A stretch of 64,000 bases of DNA from Thiodiazotropha sp040791665. GTDB taxonomy: Bacteria > Pseudomonadota > Gammaproteobacteria > Chromatiales > Chromatiaceae. The stretch is taken from the NCBI GenBank assembly GCA_040791665.1, contig JBFNNX010000014.1, positions 209,593 to 273,592 on the forward strand, read 5' to 3'. Numbering within the stretch: position 1 is the stretch's first letter; each line of letters begins with the position of its first letter. Below are positions 19,001-26,827 of the stretch, piece by piece. The notes under the pieces were generated by a model. The model was given only the letters and a program-made list of their open reading frames with translations, did no database searches and was not told where the DNA came from. A program made the position numbers and the translations under genes.

Positions 19001-19911
19001 TGCAAGGCTTCAGGATCGCCTGTCGCCAACAAATCGATATAGTGTCCCAGATGGAGATGGGCAACGGCCACCGAGCGCAATAGCTGGGGGTGGAGCTGGG
19101 CAGCCTGATTTGAAGAGGTTTGCCGCGGCAGTGGGTTCAGCGTTGGGAGGCTGTTCGATGCATCGGCTGCACTGTCACTGTCATCGCCGCTGCGCTGACG
19201 GAGGATCTCACTGTACAGATGCTCTGTCTCTGGCTCGGGAGAGAGACCGAGTTCGTGCAACAAAAGCCGGCGGCATTGTCGATATTGGCGCAGGGCATCG
19301 GCGGGTCGGTTAAGCCGGGCGTAGACCTGCATGAGGATGCGGTGGATGTGCTCCTGCAGGGGGTCGCTGCCGAGCAGTTTTATGCCGAGGCGGATTCCAG
19401 ACTCAAACTGAGCGGTTTCCAGGTAGTGATCCAGCAGCTTCGACATACTGCTGATGGCCTGTTCCCGATAGTGGCTGCGCTGGGTCATCAGCCACTCTTC
19501 AAAGTTGTTCGAGCGGGGATTGAAGCCCTCCAGGAACTCGCCGCTGTAGAGGGATGCCAACTTTGTCAGTTGCTCAGGAGACTGCTCTTCCTTCAACAGG
19601 ATATCGAAGGATTCGGTATCGGTGTCGATATGACCGCTTTTGAGTAACACACTCTCCTGATCGGCGGCAAGCGTATCGGCACGATCACCCAATACCTTGC
19701 GTAAACCGCTGAGAGCCTGGCGCAGACTGTGCCGGGCTTGGGCATCATTGCTCTCCTCCCACAATAGCAGCGCCAACCTGTCCCTGGGTTGAGGCTTCCC
19801 CTGGTGCAAGGCCAACCAGGCCAGGAGGGCCTTCGCTTTGCGCACCCTCAAATCGACGATTACGCCACTATCGTCAATCAGTTGAAAGCCACCGAAGAGT
19901 GACAATTCCAT
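16069..19911 (-). CDS. SARP/BTAD-type transcriptional regulator with cyclase-like, ATPase and TPR domains
   Basis: A 1280-residue multidomain regulator. Order: winged-helix trans_reg_C-like domain (1-95, MELSLFGGFQLI start, RVRKAKALLAWLALH), BTAD helical domain (95-250), class III nucleotidyl cyclase-like domain (about 280-420), NTPase module (Walker A GEAGIGKTRLV near 487; LLILEDIHWAD Walker B), then TPR repeats. In the cyclase domain one metal Asp remains (HGDAIVTLFG), but the first metal site reads SVAVAHLHLG without Asp, so catalysis is doubtful. The start chosen is ATG at 19911, with AGGA eight bases upstream; the open frame extends 26 codons further. It is divergent from a methyltransferase gene, a likely target. 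Confidence 0.82.
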   Translation of the reverse strand: MELSLFGGFQLIDDSGVIVDLRVRKAKALLAWLALHQGKPQPRDRLALLLWEESNDAQARHSLRQALSGLRKVLGDRADTLAADQESVLLKSGHIDTDTESFDILLKEEQSPEQLTKLASLYSGEFLEGFNPRSNNFEEWLMTQRSHYREQAISSMSKLLDHYLETAQFESGIRLGIKLLGSDPLQEHIHRILMQVYARLNRPADALRQYRQCRRLLLHELGLSPEPETEHLYSEILRQRSGDDSDSAADASNSLPTLNPLPRQTSSNQAAQLHPQLLRSVAVAHLHLGHYIDLLATGDPEALHKLNKQLLARLDPLISRYGGTLYHHHGDAIVTLFGLEKAHGNECEKALQMALELITGTDRTDDWSHRLGVQCGIATGSVLSDRGGAVAGAVFAQAEQLARSAAPGDLLLTDPAYLGLRLNIEATRRDDSVWKVTAAKPGEAKQINLPRFVGRTRELRQFSTALVACSEDLAGETYLLRGEAGIGKTRLVGEISRCAIQMGVIPHRALVLDFGTESHAEPIPSLLRQLIGLSYSAKADEIEAAVKQAMDQEWNPAIHPGVVQRLFHLAIDGESATPIDCIGDEAQLRGTQQILRSILASATRSAPRLLILEDIHWADQTTLNHIAELADSVSRHAALLLITSRVEGEPLDPAWRSAMHGAPLTTLDLCPLPKEHAHNLAQQIADRDQAFVTACIDRSGGNPFFLEQLLLGTTDPGKNVPDSIQSLVMSRLDLLSEEDRQAVQTASVLGQRFKPDALCQLLDKADYRPDALLKQRLLQPEGEGYLFVHALLREAIYDSLLSSHRRALHLRAAEWYQPRDAALYARHLDLGGNDDAADAYLQAAQAAIQMHDFEQALTLATRGAEIARTLNLVTQLNCLNGDLLLQAGAISPAIHAFTVAADSASDDQVRCRALIGQATGLTVQDKLDQALEMLEHAEPLAEMSRNTTLLTELHYRRGDILFALARTEACLQAHRQAEFLARESANPLLEIRAQAGLADACYAKGLIVTAREHFEQCLKLARAEQRLPQEVGNLSMYGLTHLYTGSISDALATLQEAGKLAAEYGNLRAEMTAYMNLGLVLLFTEDIDSAERYGHLGLKLAQQLRASRFYGDNLAQIGEAKVLKGEIQAGVRYLERAYQAALDSVPTHIAPYILGVLARVTRDENQRHDAIREGQRYLDQGSLSHNYLHFYQNMIEVYLHKAEPERMLYYADALAEYTRHQPLPWSDFYIERGRLLALNLTGKCDRKSSRQAESLLEAAAKAGIHTGTQELKTIAASGAN

Positions 19912-20041
19912 ACATGGTTCCTGGTTTTGGCTCTGTTTTGGGTATCTGATCGATTCAGATTTTCTTGTAAGAGCGGGGGGTGTCGCCATCGCTTGCTAGG
20001 CATACAGGCCGTCACTAAAAAGTGAGTACACACCCTTCAAT

Positions 20042-20063
20042 AATAAATCCGGAATAAATCCGG
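20042..20063. repeat. Tandem 11-bp direct repeat in a divergent promoter region
   Basis: AATAAATCCGG occurs twice back to back (20042-20052 and 20053-20063) between the divergent SARP-type regulator and methyltransferase genes. Direct repeats with a helical-turn period (11 bp) are the kind of site bound by SARP-family winged-helix activators, so this is a candidate operator. Confidence 0.5.
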
Positions 20064-20088
20064 ATATTTTTTGACGTTCTTTTGACGG

Positions 20089-20106
20089 ATAGCGGCCGGC
20101 CGCTAT
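20089..20106. promoter_or_regulatory. Perfect 18-bp palindrome, candidate operator
   Basis: ATAGCGGCCGGCCGCTAT is its own reverse complement and lies 85 bases upstream of the methyltransferase start, 26 bases after the tandem 11-bp repeats. Two TTGACG hexamers lie immediately to its left (within 20071-20088), so binding here could control a promoter reading into the methyltransferase gene. Confidence 0.45.
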
Positions 20107-20190
20107 GACGCTTGCTAATTAAAGTAGCACATAACGTCTTGGATAAAGCGTAATTCCACCTACAAAGCAATAGACCAGAGGAGACAGCTC

Positions 20191-21288
20191 ATGTGCCAAC
20201 CCGTCAATCTGCCCGTTGTCGATCATTTAGACTCCAGCGACCAAAGCGCAATCTTTGCCGAGGAACTGTTACAGATACTCAATCATGGTGCGACTGCATT
20301 GATGATCTCTATCGGTCACCGCACCGGATTGTTCGATACCATGGCCAGAATCCCGCCGAACGACAGCCAGGGGCTCGCCGCTTCGGCAGGCTTGAATGAA
20401 CGGTATGTGCGGGAGTGGCTGGGCGCCATGGTGACTGCAGGGATTGTTACCTATGATGCGGATAGTGGTAGCTATACGCTGCCGCAGGCCCACGCGGCAC
20501 TGTTGACCAGGGATGCCAGCCCGGACAACGTGGCGGTATTCGCTCAATATATCCCGCTGCTCGGACAGGTGGAAGAGGATGTCATTGACTGCTTCTACAA
20601 TGGGGGTGGCGTACCCTATGAACGCTACACGCGCTTTCATGAAGTAATGGCCGAGGATAGCGGCCAGACAGTGGTCAGTGCCCTGTTTGAACATATCCTG
20701 CCGCTGATGGACGGGCAGCTTTCACGTCTGGAAGAGGGAATCGATGTGCTGGATGTCGGCTGTGGCCGTGGCCGGGCTCTGCTGCAATTGGCAAGAGCCT
20801 TCCCGAACAGCCGTTTCACCGGATACGACTTTTCCAGGGAGGCCATCGATTGGGCGCGACAAGAAGCGGAGCGGCAGGGGTTGAACAATCTTCTCTTTGA
20901 GGTCAGGGATGCGGCCACGATCGATGAACAGCGGGCTTATGATTGGATTGTCACTTTCGATGCCATCCATGATCAGAAATCACCGGATCTTGTGCTTTCC
21001 GCCATACATAATGCGCTACGCGACGATGGCGTCTATCTGATGCAGGACATCAAGGGTTCGAGTCATCTGCATAACAACCTGGAGCACCCCATCGGACCGT
21101 TGCTCTACACCCTCTCGACCATGCACTGTATGACGGTTTCATTGGCCCAGGACGGGGCCGGACTGGGTACGGTTTGGGGCAAGGAGCTGGCCCTGCAGAT
21201 GTTGGTCGAAGCCGGCTTCAAACGTATTGAGGTAAAGGAGCTACAGCACGATTTTCAGAACTACTTCTATATCATCCGAAAAAATTAG
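20191..21288 (+). CDS. SAM-dependent methyltransferase with N-terminal winged-helix domain
   Basis: A 365-residue class I methyltransferase. The N-terminal ~90 residues form a winged-helix/dimerisation domain (RTGLFDTMA; GLAASAGLNERYVREWL), as in plant-type O-methyltransferases and Rv2258c-like enzymes. The SAM-binding motif I is DVLDVGCGRGRALLQLA (about residue 188), the acidic loop FTGYDFSREAIDWA follows, and motif II is YDWIVTFDAIHDQ. The ribosome-binding site AGAGGAGA lies upstream of ATG 20191. It is divergent from the SARP-like regulator, with repeats and a palindrome between them. The substrate is unknown. Confidence 0.85.
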   Translation: MCQPVNLPVVDHLDSSDQSAIFAEELLQILNHGATALMISIGHRTGLFDTMARIPPNDSQGLAASAGLNERYVREWLGAMVTAGIVTYDADSGSYTLPQAHAALLTRDASPDNVAVFAQYIPLLGQVEEDVIDCFYNGGGVPYERYTRFHEVMAEDSGQTVVSALFEHILPLMDGQLSRLEEGIDVLDVGCGRGRALLQLARAFPNSRFTGYDFSREAIDWARQEAERQGLNNLLFEVRDAATIDEQRAYDWIVTFDAIHDQKSPDLVLSAIHNALRDDGVYLMQDIKGSSHLHNNLEHPIGPLLYTLSTMHCMTVSLAQDGAGLGTVWGKELALQMLVEAGFKRIEVKELQHDFQNYFYIIRKN

Positions 21289-21369
21289 TTTGTGGTTCTT
21301 AACCATCGAACCGGTAATAGATCTGTTGTAGCCACTTGATCTGGCGAAGAGCCGGTTTTGTAAAGATTG

Positions 21370-21403
21370 GAGGGTGCGGCCGGTCCGTACCCTCTGATTT
21401 TTT
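21370..21403 (+). terminator. Rho-independent terminator after the methyltransferase gene
   Basis: A 10-bp stem GAGGGTGCGG / CCGTACCCTC (one G-T pair) with a CCGGT loop is followed by TGATTTTTT. It lies about 80 bases after the methyltransferase stop and overlaps the end of the convergent DksA-like gene. Confidence 0.75.
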
Positions 21404-21740
21404 ACGTCTCGGCACAACCGATGCAACGTGTGTTTGTCGGGTCGGCCTTGAGCCGGCGCGCATCGATCGCCTCGCCGCAGACAAAACAGTAGCCATAATC
21501 CCCCGATTCGATACGCCGCAAGGCCCCCGCGATCTTTGCCTGTTGGTGTTGGCGCCTGCGCGCGGTTTCCTGCGCCATTTGTTGAGCCTGCATGGCATCC
21601 ATGCGGCTGAGACGCCCGACCCGGCTTTGGTCCAGTTCAACGGTCTCTCCCGCCGACCGGGACATTTCATCCACTGCGCGCAACTCAGTTTGCAGTTGCA
21701 GCAACCTCTCTCTGATCAGCGTGATTTCATCCGGTGTCAT
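21402..21740 (-). CDS. TraR/DksA-type C4 zinc-finger protein
   Basis: A 112-residue protein with a long N-terminal coiled-coil (about residues 5-75) and a C-terminal four-cysteine zinc finger: CFVCGEAID then CIGC, spaced as in DksA/TraR. Such proteins insert their coiled coil into the RNA polymerase secondary channel and modify initiation. It lacks the length of true DksA (about 150 residues) and its coiled-coil tip carries RLSRMDAMQ, so it is a paralogue rather than DksA itself. It stands alone and is convergent with the methyltransferase gene. Confidence 0.85.
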   Translation of the reverse strand: MTPDEITLIRERLLQLQTELRAVDEMSRSAGETVELDQSRVGRLSRMDAMQAQQMAQETARRRQHQQAKIAGALRRIESGDYGYCFVCGEAIDARRLKADPTNTRCIGCAET

Positions 21741-21861
21741 TGTATTATCTTAGTTGTCACGGGGTTATTGGGTAAGTGCGTTATCGGTATAGTGTACCTC
21801 AAGCATGCTGCCGGCTTGTCCGTCGCTTGCGGATGACAGAATCGAATAAGAGCGCTTCCCC

Positions 21862-22320
21862 ATGAAACGATATCCGATGAAGAGAATACTGGTACTCTGC
21901 CTTATCTTGAGCGCCCACAACGCTGAGGCAGATGAAGGGAGTGAAATTGTCGAGGCGATGGAGGAGTATCTCGAGTTCGTCGATTACGGTGGTGCAACCA
22001 TCTTTTCACAACAGATACCCGCCGAGGATTGGGGTAACTTCTTCGTTGTCGATACGCGCAGTGCGTCCCAGTATGAGCAGGAGCATATTCCCGGGGCGGT
22101 CAATATCGAATGGCGTCAGATCCTGGCCCGGCGTTCGGAGTTACCCCGGGACAAGGCGGTACTGGTCTACTGCAATACCGGATCACTGTCGGCTCAGGCC
22201 GGTTTCGCTCTCCGCCTGGCGGGCCATGAGAATGTGAGAATCCTGCAGGGTGGAATACGCGAATGGCAGGCAAAAGGTGGTTTCGAGGCGTATGCCCGCG
22301 CCCTGGGCGCAAATCGTTGA
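21862..22320 (+). CDS. Exported rhodanese-like sulfurtransferase
   Basis: A 152-residue protein with a Sec signal (MKRILVLCLILSAHNAEA) and a single rhodanese domain. The active-site loop is VYCNTGSLSAQ, with the catalytic Cys near residue 116, preceded by the CH2A-like DTRSASQYEQEHIPGAVNIEW and followed by ILQGGIREWQAKG. It probably carries persulfide sulfur in the periplasm; the acceptor is unknown. A second ATG six codons in is an alternative start. Its stop is followed at once by a short MITE-derived relic. Confidence 0.87.
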   Translation: MKRYPMKRILVLCLILSAHNAEADEGSEIVEAMEEYLEFVDYGGATIFSQQIPAEDWGNFFVVDTRSASQYEQEHIPGAVNIEWRQILARRSELPRDKAVLVYCNTGSLSAQAGFALRLAGHENVRILQGGIREWQAKGGFEAYARALGANR

Positions 22321-22339
22321 ACAGTTGACACTACGCGAG

Positions 22340-22370
22340 GGCCAATTGGATTAGTGCTAACAGGCCCTAG
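22340..22370. repeat. Short relic of the CTAG-ended MITE family
   Basis: GGCCAATTGGATTAGTGCTA...GGCCCTAG is the right terminal inverted repeat of the 50691 element joined directly to the outer GGCC of the left end. The closing CTAG (22367-22370) supplies the stop codon of the reductase gene. The same deletion derivative occurs at 39723. Confidence 0.6.
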
Positions 22371-23392
22371 GTCCCTGTCTTTCGCTTGGTTGCGGCCGCC
22401 CCATATTCAAATGAGTCCGAATAGAGCTCTTCCCCGGCCAGGCCATGGCTGAGAAATGCCTCTTTGCCGGCTTCTATCATCGGAGGCGGACCGCTCATAT
22501 AGACTTCGTGGCCGCTCAGATCGGGGTGGTCCGCGATAACGGCCTCGTGCACCCAGCCGGTCTTTCCCGACCAGTCGTCATCGGGTTCTGAAAGTACGGG
22601 TGTATAGCTGAAGTGGGGGTATTCAGTGGCCCATTTCTCAGGCAGGTTCGGCAGATAGAGATCGCTCTCGGAGCGTACGCCCCAGTAGAGGTGCATCGCT
22701 CTTTGGATGCCGGTCTGGAAAGCGTGCTCTATGATGCCCTTGAGGGGGGCAAAGCCCGTACCGCCGCCCATCAGGATAATCGGTTTGGTAGAATCTTCCC
22801 GCAGATAGTAGCTGCCGAGGGGCGCCTCGATACGCATGATGGTCTTCTCCTCCATACCGTTGAAGAGTATGTCGGTAAAGAGACCGCCGTCGACATGACG
22901 GATATGCAATTCGATAAAGTCGTCGTCATGGGGGGCGTTGGCGATGGAGAAGGCCCGTTTGGTACCATCCTGAAGGATAAAATTGAGGTATTGGCCGGCC
23001 AGGAACTGAAGACGTTCTCCATCGGGCAGCTTCAGGTAGAGTCTGATGACATCTTCGTTGAGTCGCTCAATGCGGTCGATCTTACAGGGCATGGTGCGGA
23101 CCGGAAGATCCTTTGACTGGGCGATCTCCTTGATGGCGATGGTGAGCTCCGAGACGGGTGTTGCCTGGCATATGTAGCATTCACCATTACTCTCATCGGC
23201 CATTACCGGCGGTCTTCCGTTGGGGTAGTCGACCTGGCCCTTTGCAAGGGTCGCCAGACAGTCGCCGCAGAAGCCGTTGCGGCAGCCGTAGGGTAGATTG
23301 ACCCCCTGCCTGATCGCGGCATCGAGTATGGTCTCACCCGTTTCGACCGAGAATTCGTGGCCGCTTGGCTCAACATGCACTTTAAAACTCAT
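22367..23392 (-). CDS. 2Fe-2S/flavin NAD(P)H reductase (CDP-6-deoxy-delta-3,4-glucoseen reductase-like)
   Basis: A 341-residue electron-transfer flavoprotein. The N-terminal plant-type ferredoxin domain has CRNGFCGDC plus a distal Cys for the 2Fe-2S cluster, and a ferredoxin-NADP reductase module follows, with the FAD motif RAFSIANAP and the NAD motif GGGTGFAPLKGI. In gammaproteobacteria this gene is commonly found close to ubiD, as here, and is annotated as a glucoseen-type reductase. Start chosen at ATG 23392 (MSFKVHVEPSGHEF, the family start) rather than an ATG five codons upstream. Its TAG stop lies inside the CTAG end of a MITE relic, so the last residues may be altered. Confidence 0.85.
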   Translation of the reverse strand: MSFKVHVEPSGHEFSVETGETILDAAIRQGVNLPYGCRNGFCGDCLATLAKGQVDYPNGRPPVMADESNGECYICQATPVSELTIAIKEIAQSKDLPVRTMPCKIDRIERLNEDVIRLYLKLPDGERLQFLAGQYLNFILQDGTKRAFSIANAPHDDDFIELHIRHVDGGLFTDILFNGMEEKTIMRIEAPLGSYYLREDSTKPIILMGGGTGFAPLKGIIEHAFQTGIQRAMHLYWGVRSESDLYLPNLPEKWATEYPHFSYTPVLSEPDDDWSGKTGWVHEAVIADHPDLSGHEVYMSGPPPMIEAGKEAFLSHGLAGEELYSDSFEYGAAATKRKTGT

Positions 23393-23528
23393 GGGGTAGT
23401 TTCTCATTCATGAGTCGATACAATCGGCATAACAATACGTTATCCTCAATCGACCTTCTGTAATTATTGGGTTGGAGTGGAATTCTCTCCTATTTTTGTC
23501 GGGAATTAAACCGGGAGTCCATTGGGTT

Positions 23529-24389
23529 ATGGGTGTGGCCATAATTGGTTGCGGTGATATCGGTACCAGGTTGGCGCAGGCATATTCTGCCGAGGGAATA
23601 ACTGTCACCGGGATCGTGCGCACGCAACAGAGTATCGAAAGACTCGAACATGCTGGTATCGAAGCGGTTCAGATCGATCTGGATCAGCCTTACACGGCAG
23701 CGAACCCGATTGAGTCTCAGCAGCTATTCTATTTTGCGCCACCACCGCCTCGCGGTCAGCAAGATGGACGGGTCGGCCGCCTCATCGAGCAGTTTATGGA
23801 GGGGCCTTCGCCACAAAGAGTGGTCTATCTGAGCACCAGTGGCGTCTATGGTGACTGCCGGGGGGCGTGGGTGGATGAGACTCGCCCGCCTGCCCCGATT
23901 GCGGATCGGGCGAAACGGCGTCTCGATGCAGAACTGCGCTGGCGCGCCTGGAGTGAACGAACCGGGCGCGAACTGGTGATACTGCGGGTGGCTGGTATCT
24001 ATGGTCCCGGGAAACTGCCGGTTGAGCGGTTACGTAGTGGCCAACCCATGGTGGCCGAGGAAGATGCCCCCATCACCAACCATATCCATAGCATCGACCT
24101 GGTAAAGATTGCACGGACAGCCATGCAACGTGGCGTGTCAAGGGAGGTGTACAACGTCTGCGATGGCATCCCTGAACCGATGACCCGTTATTTCAACCGG
24201 GTTGCCGATTTTCTCGGCTTGCCGCGGCCACCGGCCATCTCCCTTGAGGAGGCTCAACAAAGGCTGTCACCGGGGATGCTCTCCTATCTGAAAGAGTCAC
24301 GCAGATTAAGCAACCGTAAACTGCTTGAAGAGCTGGGAGTTGTGTTGGACTATCCTGATCTGGAGAAGGGGCTATCGGCCTGTGTATAG
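23529..24389 (+). CDS. NAD(P)-dependent epimerase/SDR family protein (YeeZ-like)
   Basis: A 286-residue extended short-chain dehydrogenase-like protein. The start ATG at 23529 immediately precedes the Rossmann motif VAIIGCGDIGTRLA, with GGGAG upstream; the open frame continues further up but outside the fold. Further SDR features are YLSTSGVYGDCRGAWVDE (with SGVYG) and the substrate region VLRVAGIYGPGKLP. YeeZ-like proteins in this family have no established reaction. It stands divergently from the reductase gene. Confidence 0.82.
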   Translation: MGVAIIGCGDIGTRLAQAYSAEGITVTGIVRTQQSIERLEHAGIEAVQIDLDQPYTAANPIESQQLFYFAPPPPRGQQDGRVGRLIEQFMEGPSPQRVVYLSTSGVYGDCRGAWVDETRPPAPIADRAKRRLDAELRWRAWSERTGRELVILRVAGIYGPGKLPVERLRSGQPMVAEEDAPITNHIHSIDLVKIARTAMQRGVSREVYNVCDGIPEPMTRYFNRVADFLGLPRPPAISLEEAQQRLSPGMLSYLKESRRLSNRKLLEELGVVLDYPDLEKGLSACV

Positions 24390-24510
24390 ATAATCGGTAC
24401 TTCCTTTGTTCTGATCTCCATACTGATGGGGCTCACGCGGCATCCCTGCCGTTACTGCGAATGATAAGCGTCAACCGCCTGAGTCGTGGGTTGAACTGTA
24501 AAATCCGGTA

Positions 24511-25137
24511 TTAGACCTTCAACCATTTGAACAGCGGATCCCAGAGAATGACATCCTTGTAGACCTGGGACGGGGCCAGTTCAAATATGGCCAGGCCCTT
24601 TTCCGCGGAGCGGATATAGTTTTGGCTCTCCCGCAGATGGGTGATAAAGGGGATCTTGAGATGACCCAGGTAGGTCTCCAGGTCGTGGTAGATACGCGTC
24701 TGCTCCTTGGCACGGTTGGCGACAATGCCGATACGTGTCTGATTTTTTGAGACCCGGCCGCTGGACAGCAGTTCGGTGAGAAAACGGCTGCACGCGCGCA
24801 TATCGATGGGGGAGGGAAGCACGGGGAGGATCAGTGTGTCCACGCGAAGCAGCATTTTATTGATGGCCTTGCCATGTACACCGGCAGGTGCGTCCATGAT
24901 CAGCAGATCAGTTCCCTTGGCGGGTCTGACCGGCTCATTCACCGCATTGATGGCCTGGATGTCGGGGATGCCTTCGTAATCTTTTCTTGCTTCCAGCCAG
25001 TCGATGGTCGACTGCTGTGTATCGAAGTCTGCCAAGGCGACTTGCTTGCCCTCATCGGCGTACCAGGTGGCTAGGTTGGTAGCGATGGTGGTTTTGCCAC
25101 AACCCCCCTTGGCGTTCATCAACATGATTGTGCGCAT
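24511..25137 (-). CDS. ParA/MinD-family ATPase
   Basis: A 208-residue P-loop ATPase with the deviant Walker A KGGCGKTT (residues 10-17), the DFDTQQST motif near 38 and the Walker B LLIMDAPAGVHG near 78. Compact orphan ParA proteins of this kind position cytoplasmic or membrane complexes such as chemosensory arrays, or segregate plasmids. There is no parB or parS nearby, so plasmid partition is unlikely and the cargo is unknown. It lies 46 bases downstream of ubiD's start side, in divergent-to-tandem arrangement on the same strand as ubiD. Confidence 0.85.
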   Translation of the reverse strand: MRTIMLMNAKGGCGKTTIATNLATWYADEGKQVALADFDTQQSTIDWLEARKDYEGIPDIQAINAVNEPVRPAKGTDLLIMDAPAGVHGKAINKMLLRVDTLILPVLPSPIDMRACSRFLTELLSSGRVSKNQTRIGIVANRAKEQTRIYHDLETYLGHLKIPFITHLRESQNYIRSAEKGLAIFELAPSQVYKDVILWDPLFKWLKV

Positions 25138-25183
25138 TATACTTCCCTACCCTCTTTGTGGATTAGTCTTATCAGGCTTTAGT

Positions 25184-26650
25184 TTAGTCGATCCCGAGCT
25201 GATCCCAAATCTGATCGATGCGTTGCTTCACGCTCGGCGTCATGGTGATCGGCCGTCCCCACTCCCGGTCTGTCTCGCCGGGCATTTTGTTCGTCGCATC
25301 AAGCCCGATTTTGGATCCGAGGCCCGATACCGGCGAGGCGAAGTCGAGATAGTCGATGGGTGTGTTTTCAACGATGGTGGTGTCCCGTGCCGGATCCATG
25401 CGGGTGGTCATGGCCCATATGACATCCTGCCAGTCCCGGGTATCGACATCATCATCGACGACGATCACGAACTTGGTGTACATAAACTGCCTCAGGAATG
25501 ACCATACCCCCATCATGACGCGCTTGGCATGTCCGGGATACTGCTTTTTCATACTGACAATTGCAAGCCTGTAGGAACAGCCCTCGGGGGGAAGATAGAA
25601 ATCGACGATCTCCGGAAACTGTTTCTGCAGAATCGGTACGAAAACCTCGTTCAATGCCATACCGAGTACCGCCGGTTCATCCGGGGGGCGGCCGGTATAG
25701 GTGCTGTGATAGATCGGTTCCTCGCGATGGGTCAGGCGCGATACGGTGAAAACGGGGAAGTGCTCCACCTCGTTGTAGTAACCGGTGTGGTCGCCGTAAG
25801 GACCTTCCATCGCCATATCGTCGGGATGGATATGGCCCTCCAGCACGAACTCCGCGGAGGCGGGGACCTGAAGCTCGGAATCGATGCATTTCACCACCTC
25901 GGTGCGGCTGCCGCGCAGCAATCCGGCAAAGGCATATTCGGAGAGTGTATCCGGCACCGGGGTCACCGCGCCCAGGATGGTGGCCGGATCGGCCCCGAGG
26001 GCGACACAGACCGGGAAGGGTTCTCCGGGATGCGCCGACTGCCAGTCGCGGAAATCGAGCGCTCCGCCGCGATGGGCCAGCCAGCGCATGATAAGACGGT
26101 TGGGGCCGAGCAGTTGCATGCGGTAGATACCGAGATTCTGGCGCGATTTGTTGGGGCCGCGGGTGATGACCAGGCCCCAGGTGATCAGCGGAGCGGCATC
26201 CTCGGGCCAGCAGGTTTGAATCGGCAGCCGGGTCAGGTCGACCTCGTCCCCTTGCTGTGTAACGGCCTGGCAAGGTGCGTTGCGCAGCTCTTTTGGGGCC
26301 ATATCGAGCACCTTGCGGAATACCGGCAACTTGTCCCAGGCATCCTTCATGCCCTTGGGGGGATCGGGCTCTTTGAGAAATGCCAGCAGCCTGCCCACTT
26401 CCCGCAGGGCGTCTACCCGCTCTTCTCCCATCCCCATGGCGACCCGCTCGGGGGTGCCGAACAGATTTCCGAGCAGCGGGTAGGGGGAGCCTTTGACCTT
26501 CTCGAACAGCAGGGCCGGGCCGCCGCGGCGCAGGGTGCGGTCGCAGATTTCGGTGATCTCCAGCATGGGGTCCACCTCGGTGTGAATACGCTTCAGATCA
26601 CCGCGGGATTCAAGCTGTTGAATGAAATCACGTAAATCTTTGTACTTCAT
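25184..26650 (-). CDS. ubiD: 4-hydroxy-3-polyprenylbenzoate decarboxylase
   Basis: Prenylated-FMN-dependent decarboxylase of ubiquinone synthesis. At 488 residues it has the E. coli UbiD length. The N-terminus MKYKDLRDFIQQLESRGDLKRI and the segments GPYGDHTGYYNEVE and PPDEPAVLGMALNE are the family's hallmark blocks, and the conserved acidic active-site region near EGPYGDHTG is intact. Start ATG at 26650. The partner prFMN synthase ubiX is not in this window. The ParA-like gene follows on the same strand. Confidence 0.95.
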   Translation of the reverse strand: MKYKDLRDFIQQLESRGDLKRIHTEVDPMLEITEICDRTLRRGGPALLFEKVKGSPYPLLGNLFGTPERVAMGMGEERVDALREVGRLLAFLKEPDPPKGMKDAWDKLPVFRKVLDMAPKELRNAPCQAVTQQGDEVDLTRLPIQTCWPEDAAPLITWGLVITRGPNKSRQNLGIYRMQLLGPNRLIMRWLAHRGGALDFRDWQSAHPGEPFPVCVALGADPATILGAVTPVPDTLSEYAFAGLLRGSRTEVVKCIDSELQVPASAEFVLEGHIHPDDMAMEGPYGDHTGYYNEVEHFPVFTVSRLTHREEPIYHSTYTGRPPDEPAVLGMALNEVFVPILQKQFPEIVDFYLPPEGCSYRLAIVSMKKQYPGHAKRVMMGVWSFLRQFMYTKFVIVVDDDVDTRDWQDVIWAMTTRMDPARDTTIVENTPIDYLDFASPVSGLGSKIGLDATNKMPGETDREWGRPITMTPSVKQRIDQIWDQLGID

Positions 26651-26827
26651 GGGTCTTGTTGTTGATTATCTCTGCCTGAGACATTACCAGAGGCAGCATC
26701 GAGGTCAAGCGATACCAGCCATGTGATCGGCGTCAGAAATAGGCGCCGCCATTGATGTATGTGGTTGAAAAATATTAACGAGGCACTAATATAAGAGAAA
26801 TCTAATATACTTATCGGAGTCCTTAGA

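Noticed and set aside
25529..26635. A 368-codon plus-strand frame opposite ubiD
   Set aside because: Shadow of the conserved ubiD gene; composition is His/Gly/Gln-rich and not protein-like.
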